64,000 nucleotides of DNA from Streptomyces sp. ICC1 (GTDB lineage Bacteria; Actinomycetota; Actinomycetes; Streptomycetales; Streptomycetaceae), in assembly GCF_003287935.1 (NCBI RefSeq), contig NZ_CP030287.1:6162613-6226612 (forward strand). The letters are read 5' to 3'. A model generated the notes under the pieces. The model was not told where the DNA came from, did not search any database, and worked only from the letters and a program-made list of their open reading frames with translations. Positions 1 through 9,447 of the stretch are shown here, piece after piece. A program made the translations under genes and the position numbers. Numbering within the stretch: position 1 is the first letter of the stretch; each line of letters begins with the position of its first letter.

Positions 1-1
1 C

Positions 2-205
2 CACGCGGAGGCGGCGGTCCGGGAGGACGAATCGGAGGCTTTGGCCTACTTGGTGGACCCCACCGACCTCGTCGCGGAAATCCCCGGAGTGGAGCTCGCA
101 CAGGCCTCTTGGAGCAGCGAGCCCGTGGAATACGACCCCGAGTCCATGGAGTGGGACCTGGACGAGGAAGATGGGGACATCGACGAAGAGGCTGACAGCG
201 TCTGA
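2..205 (+). CDS. C-terminal end of an unidentified acidic protein (partial)
   Basis: An open frame enters from the left edge and ends at TGA 203-205. Its last 67 residues include a short hydrophobic and charged stretch, then a strongly acidic tail dominated by Asp and Glu that ends in ADSV. The codons are streptomycete-like. The family was not recognised and the N-terminus lies outside the window. A hairpin at 274-297 probably ends its transcript. Confidence 0.55.
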   Translation, partial: HAEAAVREDESEALAYLVDPTDLVAEIPGVELAQASWSSEPVEYDPESMEWDLDEEDGDIDEEADSV

Positions 206-273
206 CGGTGGGGTTGACCACATTCGAAGGGAATGTGGATGCGGCCCGGGGCGTCAACGCGTTGTCAGGACGA

Positions 274-297
274 GGCAGGGGGGCGTGCCCCCCTGCC
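274..297. terminator. Strong hairpin between the first gene and ldt
   Basis: A perfect 11-bp inverted repeat (arms 274-284 and 287-297) is separated by only two bases and lacks a T tract. It sits 69 bp after the upstream stop and 35 bp before the L,D-transpeptidase start. The position suits a Streptomyces-type terminator, although it could also lie in the ldt leader. Confidence 0.55.
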
Positions 298-332
298 CGG
301 GGAACGGGGTTCCGGCAACGATGGAGTGGCGT

Positions 333-1598
333 GTGAGGACGGACAGCAAGCGACGGAGAAAGGCCCTGGTGGCCATATCCGCCGTACTCGGTGGCGTACT
401 GGTGCTCGCGGGGTGCAACGACGCGGGTGACGGCGGGACGGATGCGCCGAAGGCCAACGGGGAGGCGTCGGCCAAGGCCGATGTCGACGCGGCGGCGGCC
501 AAGGACGCCTCCAAGGCGCGAATAACCATCACTCCCAAGGACGGCGCCGCCAACGTCGGCCTGAACGACGCGGCCAACGTGGCCGTCGTCGACGGAACGC
601 TCACCCTGGTCGAGCTGAAGAGCAACGAGGGCACCGCGGTGCCGGGCAAGATCGCCGCGGACGGCAAGAGCTGGAAGCCGGACGGCGCGCTGAAGCGCTC
701 GACCAAGTACGCGCTGTCGGCGACCGCGAAGGACGAGGCGGGCCGCGAGGCGCACGAGAACGCCTCCTTCACCACGATCTCCCCGGAGAACAGCTTCGTC
801 GGCTCCTTCATCCCGGACGAGGGCAAGACCGTCGGTGTGGGCATGCCGGTCTCGATCACCTTCAACAAGCCGATCAAGGACAAGAAGGCCGTCCAGGCGG
901 GCATCACGGTCACCTCCACCAGCGGCCAGGAAGTCGTGGGCCACTGGTTCAGCGCGCAGCGCCTGGACTTCCGCCCGGAGAAGTACTGGCAGGCGAACTC
1001 CACCGTCACGCTGAAGCTGGCGCTGGACGGCGTCGCGGGCGGCCCCGGCATCCAGGGCGTCCAGAACAAGACCGCCACCTTCAAGATCGGCAGGAGCCAG
1101 GTCTCCACCGTCGACGCGAAGTCGAAGAAGATGACGGTCACCCGGGACGGCGCGGTCCTCAAGACCATCCCGATCTCGGCGGGCGCCCCGGCGAACCCGA
1201 CGTACAACGGCCAGATGGTGATCTCCGAGAAGTTCAAGGAGACCCGGATGAACGGTGCCACCGTCGGCTTCACGGACGATGACGGCAAGGGCGAGTACGA
1301 CATCAAGGACGTTCCGCACGCGATGCGGCTGTCCAACTCCGGCACCTTCATCCACGGCAACTACTGGGGCTCGGACTCCATCTTCGGCAGCGTCAACACC
1401 AGCCACGGCTGTGTCGGTCTGAACGACGCCAAGGGTGCGAACGACCCGAACCAGCCCGCGGCCTGGTTCTACGACAACTCCCTCATCGGAGACGTCGTCA
1501 CGGTCGTCAACTCCCCGGACAAGACCATCAAGCCGGACAACGGACTCAACGGCTGGAACATGAGCTGGGCGGACTGGAAGGCGGGCGCGGCCGTCTGA
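333..1598 (+). CDS. Lipoprotein L,D-transpeptidase (YkuD) with Ig-like domains
   Basis: Crosslinks peptidoglycan stem peptides through L,D (3-3) bonds outside the membrane. The 421-residue product begins with basic residues and a hydrophobic stretch ending in the lipobox LVLAGC, so Cys28 should be lipidated. The middle holds Ig-like beta domains typical of actinobacterial Ldt enzymes. The YkuD catalytic motif SHGCVGL lies near the C-terminus, with His358 and Cys360. GTG 333 is chosen because a GGAG ribosome site lies 6 nt upstream; an ATG at 321 is the alternative. The gene stands alone, with a hairpin on each side. Family assignment is firm. Which Ldt paralogue it is cannot be told. Confidence 0.93.
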   Translation: MRTDSKRRRKALVAISAVLGGVLVLAGCNDAGDGGTDAPKANGEASAKADVDAAAAKDASKARITITPKDGAANVGLNDAANVAVVDGTLTLVELKSNEGTAVPGKIAADGKSWKPDGALKRSTKYALSATAKDEAGREAHENASFTTISPENSFVGSFIPDEGKTVGVGMPVSITFNKPIKDKKAVQAGITVTSTSGQEVVGHWFSAQRLDFRPEKYWQANSTVTLKLALDGVAGGPGIQGVQNKTATFKIGRSQVSTVDAKSKKMTVTRDGAVLKTIPISAGAPANPTYNGQMVISEKFKETRMNGATVGFTDDDGKGEYDIKDVPHAMRLSNSGTFIHGNYWGSDSIFGSVNTSHGCVGLNDAKGANDPNQPAAWFYDNSLIGDVVTVVNSPDKTIKPDNGLNGWNMSWADWKAGAAV

Positions 1599-1625
1599 CG
1601 CGCCGACCCGACAGCTGAACCCCGC

Positions 1626-1671
1626 GACGGACGGCGGGGAGCCCCGGCCAGGGGGCTCCCCGCCGTCCGTC
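1626..1671. terminator. Perfect 20-bp-stem terminator after ldt
   Basis: Arms 1626-1645 and 1652-1671 are perfectly complementary over 20 bp around a six-base loop, starting 27 bp after the ldt stop. No T tract follows, which is usual for Streptomyces. Confidence 0.85.
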
Positions 1672-1756
1672 TGTGCGTGGCCTGTGAGTTCGCGTTCTCA
1701 TCCGACTCTTATCGGCGGCTTATCCGGCGATCAGGGGTGCTGCCTAGGTTCGCCGC

Positions 1757-3250
1757 ATGTTCTTCACCTACCTCCGGCGCGAGTTGCGCCGCCGCAGGAA
1801 GGCGGCGCTCGTCGTCGCCTCCGGACTCGCCCTGGGCATCGCCCTCGTCATCGTCGTCACCTCGGTCTCGGCGGGGATGGCTCAGGCGCAGGGCAAGGTC
1901 CTCCAGTCGCTCTACGGCCTCGGGACGGACATGACCGTCACCAAGGCGCAGGCCCCGCCGGGCGAGGACGGCGCCGCCGCCCGGCCCCGGTTCCAGTTCG
2001 ACGCGAACGGCGAGGGCGACGCGAACGCCGGGGCCGAGCAGAGCAGCGACCTCGTCATGCCGCAGGGCTTCGAGACGCTCGACGCCGCGACCGTGGGCGA
2101 GGTGTCCGGCCAGGAGGGCGTCGCCCAGGCCGTCGGCGGGCTCAGTCTGCAGGTGATGAAGGTCAACGGGCAGTTCAAGCGCGGCGAGTTCAAGCGGGCG
2201 GAGGGCGCCGCGGGCAGCGGCGGCGCCACCAAGCCGGGCGCGACGGGCGGCGCCACGGGCGGTGCGGGCGGCACGGTCGAGGGCGGAGGCGCCGACTTCG
2301 ACGTCAACTCCTTCTCCGTGTACGGCACGGACGTCACCAAGCCCGAGCTGGGCCCGCTCACCACCTCCGAGATCACCTCGGGCCGCGGTTTCCAGGCCGG
2401 CGAGACCGACGCGGCCGTCGCGGTCGTCGACAGCGCCTACGCCACGAAGAACAAGCTGGCCGTCGACTCCGAAGTCACCGTCAAGAACGCCAAGTTCAAG
2501 GTCATCGGCATCGCCACCGCCGACAGCGGGGACGCGGCCGCCAACGTCTACGTACCGCTCAAGCAGGCCCAGACCCTCGCGGGGACCCCGGACAAGATCA
2601 CCACGGTCTACGTCCAGGCCGAGGACTCCCAGGCGATCGGCTCCGTGAAGCAGGCCATCCAGAAGAACGTCCCGGACACCACCGTCACCACCTCGGCCGA
2701 CCTCGCCGACACGGTCTCCGGTTCGCTCTCCACCGCCGCCTCCCTCGCCTCCACCGTCGGCACCTGGCTCTCGTACGCCGTCCTCCTGGCGGCCTTCCTC
2801 GTCGCCGGCCTGCTGACCTCCTCCGCCGTCTCCCGGCGCGTCCGCGAGTTCGGCACCCTCAAGGCGCTCGGCTGGAAGAGCGGCCGCGTCACCGGCCAGG
2901 TCGCCGGAGAGGCCTTGGTCAACGGCCTGATCGGCGGGGCGCTCGGCATCGGCCTGGGGCTCGCGGCCGCCTACGCCATCACGGCGATCAGCCCGAAGCT
3001 CACCGCGCAACTCGCGGGCGGCGGAGCCCGGGCCGGCGCCGGCGGCGGCGCGGGAGGCGGCGGCATGATGCGCTCCGCCCGGCAGGGCGCGGGCAAGGCC
3101 CTCGACATCGCGCTCACCGCGCCCGTCTCGTTCTCCACGATCGGCCTGGCCGTCGCCCTCGCCGTCGCCGGCGGGCTGATCGCGGGCGGCTTCGGCGGCT
3201 GGCGCGCCTCCCGGCTGCGGCCGGCGGACGCCCTGCGCCGCGTCGAGTAG
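1757..3250 (+). CDS. ABC transporter permease, MacB/FtsX type
   Basis: Membrane subunit of an exporter or lipoprotein-type ABC system; with the ATPase at 3331 it makes a complete pair. The 497 residues show one N-terminal membrane helix (about 17-40), a long extracytoplasmic region with a Gly/Ala-rich insert, and C-terminal helices containing the FtsX-like core, including the motif REFGTLKALGW. A second Gly-rich insert (about 420-435) precedes the last helix. A possible -10 hexamer (TAGGTT, 1745-1750) ends six bases before the ATG, so the mRNA may be nearly leaderless. The substrate is unknown. Confidence 0.88.
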   Translation: MFFTYLRRELRRRRKAALVVASGLALGIALVIVVTSVSAGMAQAQGKVLQSLYGLGTDMTVTKAQAPPGEDGAAARPRFQFDANGEGDANAGAEQSSDLVMPQGFETLDAATVGEVSGQEGVAQAVGGLSLQVMKVNGQFKRGEFKRAEGAAGSGGATKPGATGGATGGAGGTVEGGGADFDVNSFSVYGTDVTKPELGPLTTSEITSGRGFQAGETDAAVAVVDSAYATKNKLAVDSEVTVKNAKFKVIGIATADSGDAAANVYVPLKQAQTLAGTPDKITTVYVQAEDSQAIGSVKQAIQKNVPDTTVTTSADLADTVSGSLSTAASLASTVGTWLSYAVLLAAFLVAGLLTSSAVSRRVREFGTLKALGWKSGRVTGQVAGEALVNGLIGGALGIGLGLAAAYAITAISPKLTAQLAGGGARAGAGGGAGGGGMMRSARQGAGKALDIALTAPVSFSTIGLAVALAVAGGLIAGGFGGWRASRLRPADALRRVE

Positions 3251-3330
3251 CCCGCCCGCCCCGCGGGCCGGCGGGGCCGCCCGCCCGCGCGGGCCGACCG
3301 TACGAACTTCTGAGCGAGCGAAGGAACGAG

Positions 3331-4008
<678 letters not shown>

Positions 4009-4009
4009 G

Positions 4010-4778
4010 CGCACCGCCGCGCTCTCCGCACCCCCCACCGACACCGAGGTCGACCACTGGTGGGCCGTCCTGGCTTCCGCCCGGACGGCCGACCTGCCGC
4101 AGGTGCCGCCGCCCTCCCGGACGGAGGTGGCCGGAGCGCTGCGGGTGCCTTCGGCGCGGGGGCGCTCGGTGCACTGGGCCGCGGAGGACGGCGTCGCCTC
4201 GCTGGTCCTGTTCACGGACGGCGGCAACGACCACACCGCGTTCCTGGACGAGCTGACGGTCCGGCCGGACGCGCGGCTACGAGCTGTTCTGCTGGCCCGG
4301 ACTGGTCCCCGACGCGTGGGCGCCGGCGGTGGCCGTCGCCCACAGGGCGATGGAGGACGCGCCGATGGGGGACCTGGACCAGCGGATCCAGACCTGGACG
4401 GCGGAGCGCCTGCACGCGAACCACCGCAAGATCCTGGACCGGGGAGGCGCGCTGACCACGGTCGCCGCCGTCACCCCGGACGGCGAGGTGGCGGCCTACA
4501 CGGAACTGGTCCTCCCCGACCCGGCGGGCCCGCGCGCGCTCCAGTACGACACCGTGGTGGTCCCCGCCCACCGGGGCCACGGCCTCGGCCGCGCGGTCAA
4601 GCTCCGCATGCTCGCCGAGGCCGCCGTCCGCCACCCGGACCTGCGCACCATCGCCACCTCGGTGGCGGACGACAACACCCCGATGCTCGCGGTCAACGCG
4701 GCCCTGGGCTACCGGCGCGAACGCGCACACGGCTACTTACAGCTACAGCTACAGCTACAGCTACAGCTCCAGGACTGA
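4010..4778 (+). pseudogene. Two-domain GNAT acetyltransferase, internally deleted and frameshifted
   Basis: The N-terminal piece (frame through 4016-4275) reads like the first GNAT domain of a Streptomyces double-domain acetyltransferase and breaks at about TVRPDARL, just where the acetyl-CoA-binding strand and helix should follow. From about 4278 a different frame continues with GYELFCWPG and a complete second GNAT domain, including the acetyl-CoA loop AHRGHGLGRA. Roughly 70 residues appear lost together with the frame. No good start codon exists for the first piece; GTG 4103 lies inside the domain. A GTG at 4329 could start the second domain alone. The C-terminus ends in an LQ repeat and includes a TTA codon. 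Confidence 0.7.
4737..4772 (+). repeat. Hexanucleotide repeat encoding (Leu-Gln)6
   Basis: Six tandem codon pairs, mostly CTACAG, end the acetyltransferase frame. The first Leu codon is TTA, rare in Streptomyces and read by the bldA tRNA. The repeat could expand or contract without frame loss. It overlaps the 3' end of the convergent XRE gene. Confidence 0.8.
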
Positions 4779-5636
4779 GGCGGGGGCCGCCGGCGCCGAC
4801 CAGGACGAGAGCATGCGCAGGGCGTCGGCCGAGGGGGAGCCCGGAGGCGCGTGGTAGGTGACCAGGAACTGCGCCGGATCGTCCGGCAGGGCCAGGGTCT
4901 CGAAGGAGAGCAGGAGCTCGCCGACCAGGGGATGGCGCAGCCGCTTGAGGCCGTGGGTCTTGTCGTCCGCCACCGTGTGGGCCGCCCACAGCCGGCGGAA
5001 CTCCTCGTTCTTCACGGACAGCTCGCCCACCAGGGCCGTCAGGCGTTCGTCATCGGGGTACCGGCCGGCGTACAGCCGCAGATTGCTCACGACCTCGCAC
5101 GCACGGCACTCCCAGTCCGCGTACAGCTCGGCCGTCGCCGGGTCCAGGAACACCAGCCGTACGAGATTGCGCTCCTGCGCGGGCAGGGCCCCGAAGTCGC
5201 CGAAGACCGCGGCCGCCAGCCGGTTCCAGCCGATGACGTCCTGGCGCCGCCCGACCAGGTACGCCGGTACGCCTTCCATGGCGTCCAGCAGCGTCCGCAG
5301 CTCGGGGCGGACCTGCTGCGGGCGCGCCGCCTGGCGGCGCCTGCGGGGCTTGGGGGCGGCCAGCCGGCTCAGGTGCGCGTGCTCGGTGCCGTCCAGGCGC
5401 AGCGCCCGCGCGATGGCGTCGAGGATCTCCGCGGACACGTTCTGCCCGTGGCCCTGCTCAAGGCGCGTGTAGTAGGCGACCGAGACCCCCGCCAGCTGCG
5501 CCAGCTCCTCGCGGCGCAGGCCGGGGACCCGGCGGTGACGGCCGTGGTCGGTCAGGCCCACGTCCTCGGGGCGCAGCCGGGCGCGCCGGGATCGCAGGAA
5601 CTCGCCGAGCTCGGCTCGCTGATCAAGCTGGTCCAT
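4761..5636 (-). CDS. XRE-family regulator with MmyB-like ligand domain
   Basis: DNA-binding transcription regulator of 291 residues. An N-terminal XRE helix-turn-helix covers about residues 10-80 (core [11 protein letters not shown] followed by YYTRLEQG). An MmyB-type ligand-binding domain follows, with landmarks [14 protein letters not shown] and FLVTYH; family members bind fatty-acid-like ligands. The ATG lies 223 bp from the divergent alcohol dehydrogenase, an arrangement common in actinomycetes where this regulator controls its neighbour. Its 3' end overlaps the broken acetyltransferase by 18 bp. Family sure; target inferred. Confidence 0.9.
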   Translation of the reverse strand: MDQLDQRAELGEFLRSRRARLRPEDVGLTDHGRHRRVPGLRREELAQLAGVSVAYYTRLEQGHGQNVSAEILDAIARALRLDGTEHAHLSRLAAPKPRRRRQAARPQQVRPELRTLLDAMEGVPAYLVGRRQDVIGWNRLAAAVFGDFGALPAQERNLVRLVFLDPATAELYADWECRACEVVSNLRLYAGRYPDDERLTALVGELSVKNEEFRRLWAAHTVADDKTHGLKRLRHPLVGELLLSFETLALPDDPAQFLVTYHAPPGSPSADALRMLSSWSAPAAPASVLEL

Positions 5637-5802
5637 TACCCCAGTATCGCCGCGTGCGCGGACAGGCCGGGGGGCTGTGCCTGACCCCGCCAAGGGTAGG
5701 TTCGCCAGTCCTAGGCAGGACAGGGGGATGGGTCGCCGCGGCCCGCGAGGGCATGCTGGTGACCGAGGAACGAGCGGTGCGCCGCCCGGCGCCGCAGTCC
5801 TT

Positions 5803-5836
5803 CACCGCAGTCACTCGCACACCGCAGTCACTCGCA
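5803..5836. promoter_or_regulatory. Tandem 17-bp repeat, candidate operator
   Basis: Two exact, adjacent copies of CACCGCAGTCACTCGCA (5803-5819 and 5820-5836) lie 24 bp before the dehydrogenase start; a partial copy begins near 5792. They sit between divergent genes and could be the binding site of the MmyB-type regulator. This is inference from position only. Confidence 0.45.
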
Positions 5837-5859
5837 GCAGTCTTCCGAGGAGCCCCACC

Positions 5860-6906
5860 GTGTCCGTCACCCAGGTCGCCGCCTACGCCGCTCCCGCCCC
5901 CAAGGCCCCGCTGGAGCGCATCACCGTCCCGCGCCGCCCGGTCGGCACGCACGACGTCCTCATCGACATCAAGTTCGCCGGCATCTGCCACTCCGACATC
6001 CACCAGGTCACCGACGGCTGGGGCGAGGGCATCTACCCGATGGTCCCGGGGCACGAGATCGCCGGAGTGGTCACCGAGGTCGGCCCGGGCGTCACCAAGT
6101 TCGCGGTCGGCGACCGCGTCGGCGTCGGCTGCTTCGTCGACTCCTGCCGCGAGTGCGAGCAGTGCCTCGCCGGGCAGGAGCAGTTCTGCGCCAAGGGCAT
6201 GACCGGCACGTACAACGCCCTCGACAAGAACGGCGAGCCCACGTACGGCGGTTACTCCACCCACGTGGTCGTCGACGAGAACTACACCGTCCGCATCCCC
6301 GACGGCCTCGCCCTCGACATCGCCGCCCCGCTGCTGTGCGCCGGCATCACCCTCTACTCCCCGCTGCGGCACTGGAAGGCCGGCCCCGGCAAGAAGGTCG
6401 CGATCGTCGGCCTCGGCGGCCTCGGCCACATGGGCGTCAAGATCGCCCACGCCCTCGGCGCCGAGGTCACCGTGCTCTCCCAGACCCTGCGCAAGAAGGA
6501 GGACGGGCTGGGGCTCGGCGCCGACCACTTCTACGCCACGAACGACGAGACCACCTTCGAGGAGCTGGCGGGCCGCTTCGACCTGATCGTGTCCACCGTC
6601 TCCGCACCGCTCGCCCTCGACGCCTACCTCGGGCTGCTGAAGGTGGACGGCGCCCTGGTGAACGTCGGCGCCCCCGAGGAGCCCGTCTCGCTGAACCTGT
6701 TCTCCGTCATCGGCGGCCGCAAGACGCTGGCCGGCTCGATGATCGGCGGGATCGCCGAGACGCAGGAGATGCTCGACTTCTGCGCGCTGCACGGACTCGG
6801 CTCGGACATCGAGGTGATCGCGGCCGCGGAGGTCAACGAGGCGTACGAGCGCGTACAGGCGGGCGACGTCCGCTACCGCTTCGTCATCGACACCTCGACC
6901 ATCTGA
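5860..6906 (+). CDS. Zinc-dependent NAD(P) alcohol dehydrogenase, cinnamyl-alcohol type
   Basis: Medium-chain dehydrogenase of 348 residues interconverting alcohols and aldehydes in the cytoplasm. Catalytic zinc ligands are visible at Cys43 (CHSDIH) and His65 (GHEIAG); the structural zinc cluster is in [16 protein letters not shown] (about residues 96-111). The Rossmann motif GLGGLGHMG follows near 185. GTG 5860 has a GAGGAG site 7 nt upstream. Sequence style matches the YahK/AdhC-like broad-specificity aldehyde reductases. Probably controlled by the divergent MmyB-type regulator. A hairpin follows. Confidence 0.92.
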   Translation: MSVTQVAAYAAPAPKAPLERITVPRRPVGTHDVLIDIKFAGICHSDIHQVTDGWGEGIYPMVPGHEIAGVVTEVGPGVTKFAVGDRVGVGCFVDSCRECEQCLAGQEQFCAKGMTGTYNALDKNGEPTYGGYSTHVVVDENYTVRIPDGLALDIAAPLLCAGITLYSPLRHWKAGPGKKVAIVGLGGLGHMGVKIAHALGAEVTVLSQTLRKKEDGLGLGADHFYATNDETTFEELAGRFDLIVSTVSAPLALDAYLGLLKVDGALVNVGAPEEPVSLNLFSVIGGRKTLAGSMIGGIAETQEMLDFCALHGLGSDIEVIAAAEVNEAYERVQAGDVRYRFVIDTSTI

Positions 6907-6925
6907 CCGTCCCGGCGCTCTCCCC

Positions 6926-6957
6926 GACAGCCCGCGGGCGCACGCCCGGGGGCTGTC
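6926..6957. terminator. Terminator hairpin after the alcohol dehydrogenase
   Basis: Outer arms 6926-6933 and 6950-6957 pair fully. Inner arms 6935-6940 and 6943-6948 extend the stem past a one-base bulge. It starts 20 bp after the stop. Confidence 0.75.
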
Positions 6958-7044
6958 ACACGCTTTTCACGCCCCGTGCATGGTCCCGGCGGCCGCCCGG
7001 GCGGACGATCTTCCCACCAGCCTTTCGCCACCGGGGAGTTCGAG

Positions 7045-9219
7045 ATGCCCAGCCGCCGCCACTTCATCGCGGGATCCGCCGCCGCCGCGGGCCTCGCGGC
7101 CCTCCCGCAGCTGGCGCGGCCCCAGGGGGCGGCCGCCGCCGAGCCGCCGGCGCCGGCCCCGAACCTCGTGGTGGTCCTGGCCGACGACCTCGGGTACGGG
7201 GACCTGGGCGCGTACGGCCAGAAGCTGATCTCCACCCCGCGCATCGACCGGCTCGCCGCCGAGGGGCTCCGCTTCACCGACGCCTACTCCGCAGCCGCCG
7301 TCTGCGCGCCCTCCCGGGCGGCACTGCTCACCGGCCTGCACACCGGCCACGCCGCCGTCCGCGCCAACCCCTCCAGCGGCGGCCAGGGCAGCCTCGGCGC
7401 CGGCGACACCACCTTCGCGGAGGTGCTGCGGGCGCGCGGCTACCGTACGGGCCTGTTCGGCAAGTGGGGCTTCGGACCGGAGGCCGGGGACCAGCCGAGC
7501 CACCCGGGCGCGCGGGGCTTCGAGGAGTTCTACGGGTACATCGACCACAGCCACGCCCACCAGTACCACCCTGCCTACCTCTGGCACAACGACGCCAAGG
7601 AGACCGTCCCGGCGGGCACCTTCGCCCCCGACGCGATCGCCGCGCGCGCCCTCGACTTCATCGACGCCCGCGCCGCCGGGGCCGACCCCTTCCTGCTCTT
7701 CCTCGCCCCCAACCTGCCGCACGCCCCGAGCGAGGTCCCCGACATCGGCGCGTACGCCTCGCAGTCGTGGACCCAGGCGAACAAGGCGCACGCGGCGCAG
7801 ATCAGCCTCCTCGACGCGCAGGTCGGCGCGGTCGTGGACCGGCTGGAGGCGCTGGGGATCGCGGAGCGCACCGTGGTCCTGATCGCCTCCGACAACGGCC
7901 CGCACGAGGAGGGCGGCGTGAACCCCGACCTCTTCGACGCCAACGGCCCGCTGCGCGGCTACAAGAGGAACCTCTACGAGGGCGGCGTACGCGTCCCGCT
8001 GATCGCCTGGTCCCCGGGCCGCATCGCGCCCGGCACCACCAGCGCCCGCCCCACCCCGCTGTACGACCTCCTGCCCACCCTCGCCGAACTGGCGGGCGGC
8101 GCCCCGGCCCCCTCGGACATCGACGGGCTCTCGGCGGCCCCGGTGCTGAACGGCGCACCCGCCCTCGCCCCGGTCCACGGCCACCTGTACTGGTACCGCG
8201 ACGAGCAGGGCGTCACCAGCCGGGCCAACACCCAGGACGGCGGCCGGGCGAAGCAGGTGGCGGAGGCCGTCCGCAAGGACCAGTGGAAGGCCGTACGGTT
8301 CGCCCCGGCGCGCGACCGGACCGTACCGGACGCGCAGTGGCGGTTCGAGCTCTACAACCTGACCACGGACCTCGCCGAGAAGTACGACGTGGCGGCGGCG
8401 AACCCCTCCGTGGTCACCTCCCTGACGGCCCTGCTCCGCTCCTCCTGGGCCGATACGTACACCCGCCGCCCGTGGGGCCTCACGGCGGTCGCCGACGCTT
8501 CGGCCGCCACCCTCACCACGACCGTCTCGAACGGCACCAGCCGCCCCTGGCCGGACGTGCGCGTCACCCTCCCCGTCCCCGCGGGCTGGACCGCCGCCCC
8601 GGTGGGCGCGACCACCGCGCCCTCCCTGGCCCCGGGCGCGGCCCTGACCACGACCTGGCGGGTGACCGCGCCCGGGACCGCGCCCGCGCTGCTCGTCCCA
8701 CAGGCCGCCACCTCGTCCGGCCTGCACTTCACGGCGCCCACCCGCCACGCCCCGCTGCCGGCCCCGCCCGCCAAGGACAGCTACCTCAGCGACCTGACGT
8801 GGGTCTCGGCCGCCAACGGCTGGGGCCCGGTCGAGCTCGACCGCTCCAACGGCAAGCAGCCGGCGGGCGACGGCACCCCGATCGCCTTCGGCGGGGTCAC
8901 GTACGCGAAGGGGCTCGGCGTGCACGCCCCGTCGGAGATCGTCTACCACCTGGGCGGACGCGGGAACCGCTTCACGGCCCTGGTCGGCATCGACGACTTC
9001 TCGAAGAAGCAGTCCGCGGCCGGAGCCACCCGCGCGACCGTCCGCGGCGACGGGCGCGTGCTGGCGACCACCGGGGTGCTGACCGGCGCCTCGGGGCCGA
9101 CCGCGCTCGACGTGGACGTACGGGGGGTCAAGCTGCTCCACCTCGTCGTGGCGGATGCCAATGCGAACTCGGCCTTCGATCACACCTCGTGGGCGCAGGC
9201 TCGGGTGACGGTGCTCTGA
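7045..9219 (+). CDS. Tat-exported sulfatase with C-terminal NPCBM domain
   Basis: Predicted secreted arylsulfatase-type hydrolase of 724 residues. The Tat signal has SRRHFI followed by an Ala-rich core. The sulfatase domain begins with VVLADDLGYGDLG. The signature CAPSRAALLTG carries Cys87, the residue converted to formylglycine. A metal-site motif, IASDNGPHEE, lies near 290. A linker with an Ig-like stretch leads to a C-terminal NPCBM-like carbohydrate-binding domain (about 580-724), which suggests a polysaccharide or glycan sulfate substrate. ATG 7045 has a GGGGAG site. Monocistronic as far as can be seen. Confidence 0.92.
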   Translation: MPSRRHFIAGSAAAAGLAALPQLARPQGAAAAEPPAPAPNLVVVLADDLGYGDLGAYGQKLISTPRIDRLAAEGLRFTDAYSAAAVCAPSRAALLTGLHTGHAAVRANPSSGGQGSLGAGDTTFAEVLRARGYRTGLFGKWGFGPEAGDQPSHPGARGFEEFYGYIDHSHAHQYHPAYLWHNDAKETVPAGTFAPDAIAARALDFIDARAAGADPFLLFLAPNLPHAPSEVPDIGAYASQSWTQANKAHAAQISLLDAQVGAVVDRLEALGIAERTVVLIASDNGPHEEGGVNPDLFDANGPLRGYKRNLYEGGVRVPLIAWSPGRIAPGTTSARPTPLYDLLPTLAELAGGAPAPSDIDGLSAAPVLNGAPALAPVHGHLYWYRDEQGVTSRANTQDGGRAKQVAEAVRKDQWKAVRFAPARDRTVPDAQWRFELYNLTTDLAEKYDVAAANPSVVTSLTALLRSSWADTYTRRPWGLTAVADASAATLTTTVSNGTSRPWPDVRVTLPVPAGWTAAPVGATTAPSLAPGAALTTTWRVTAPGTAPALLVPQAATSSGLHFTAPTRHAPLPAPPAKDSYLSDLTWVSAANGWGPVELDRSNGKQPAGDGTPIAFGGVTYAKGLGVHAPSEIVYHLGGRGNRFTALVGIDDFSKKQSAAGATRATVRGDGRVLATTGVLTGASGPTALDVDVRGVKLLHLVVADANANSAFDHTSWAQARVTVL

Positions 9220-9447
9220 CAGCCGGTGGCGGAGGAGGGCGTTCCCCTCTCCGATCAGCTGTTCGCAACAATGCAGGTGAATTATCCCGGGGTGACAGGC
9301 AGTTCCCGGCAGGGGATGATGATCCGAGACTTCAGGGTTCGCGTGCGCCCGACCGTTGCTGGGGGGAACGGCCGGGCACCGTCGTGCGGCGCCGCTTCCT
9401 GTCCTTGGTCGATCCCCGCCGCCCTTACCACCGAAGGAACCCTGCCT

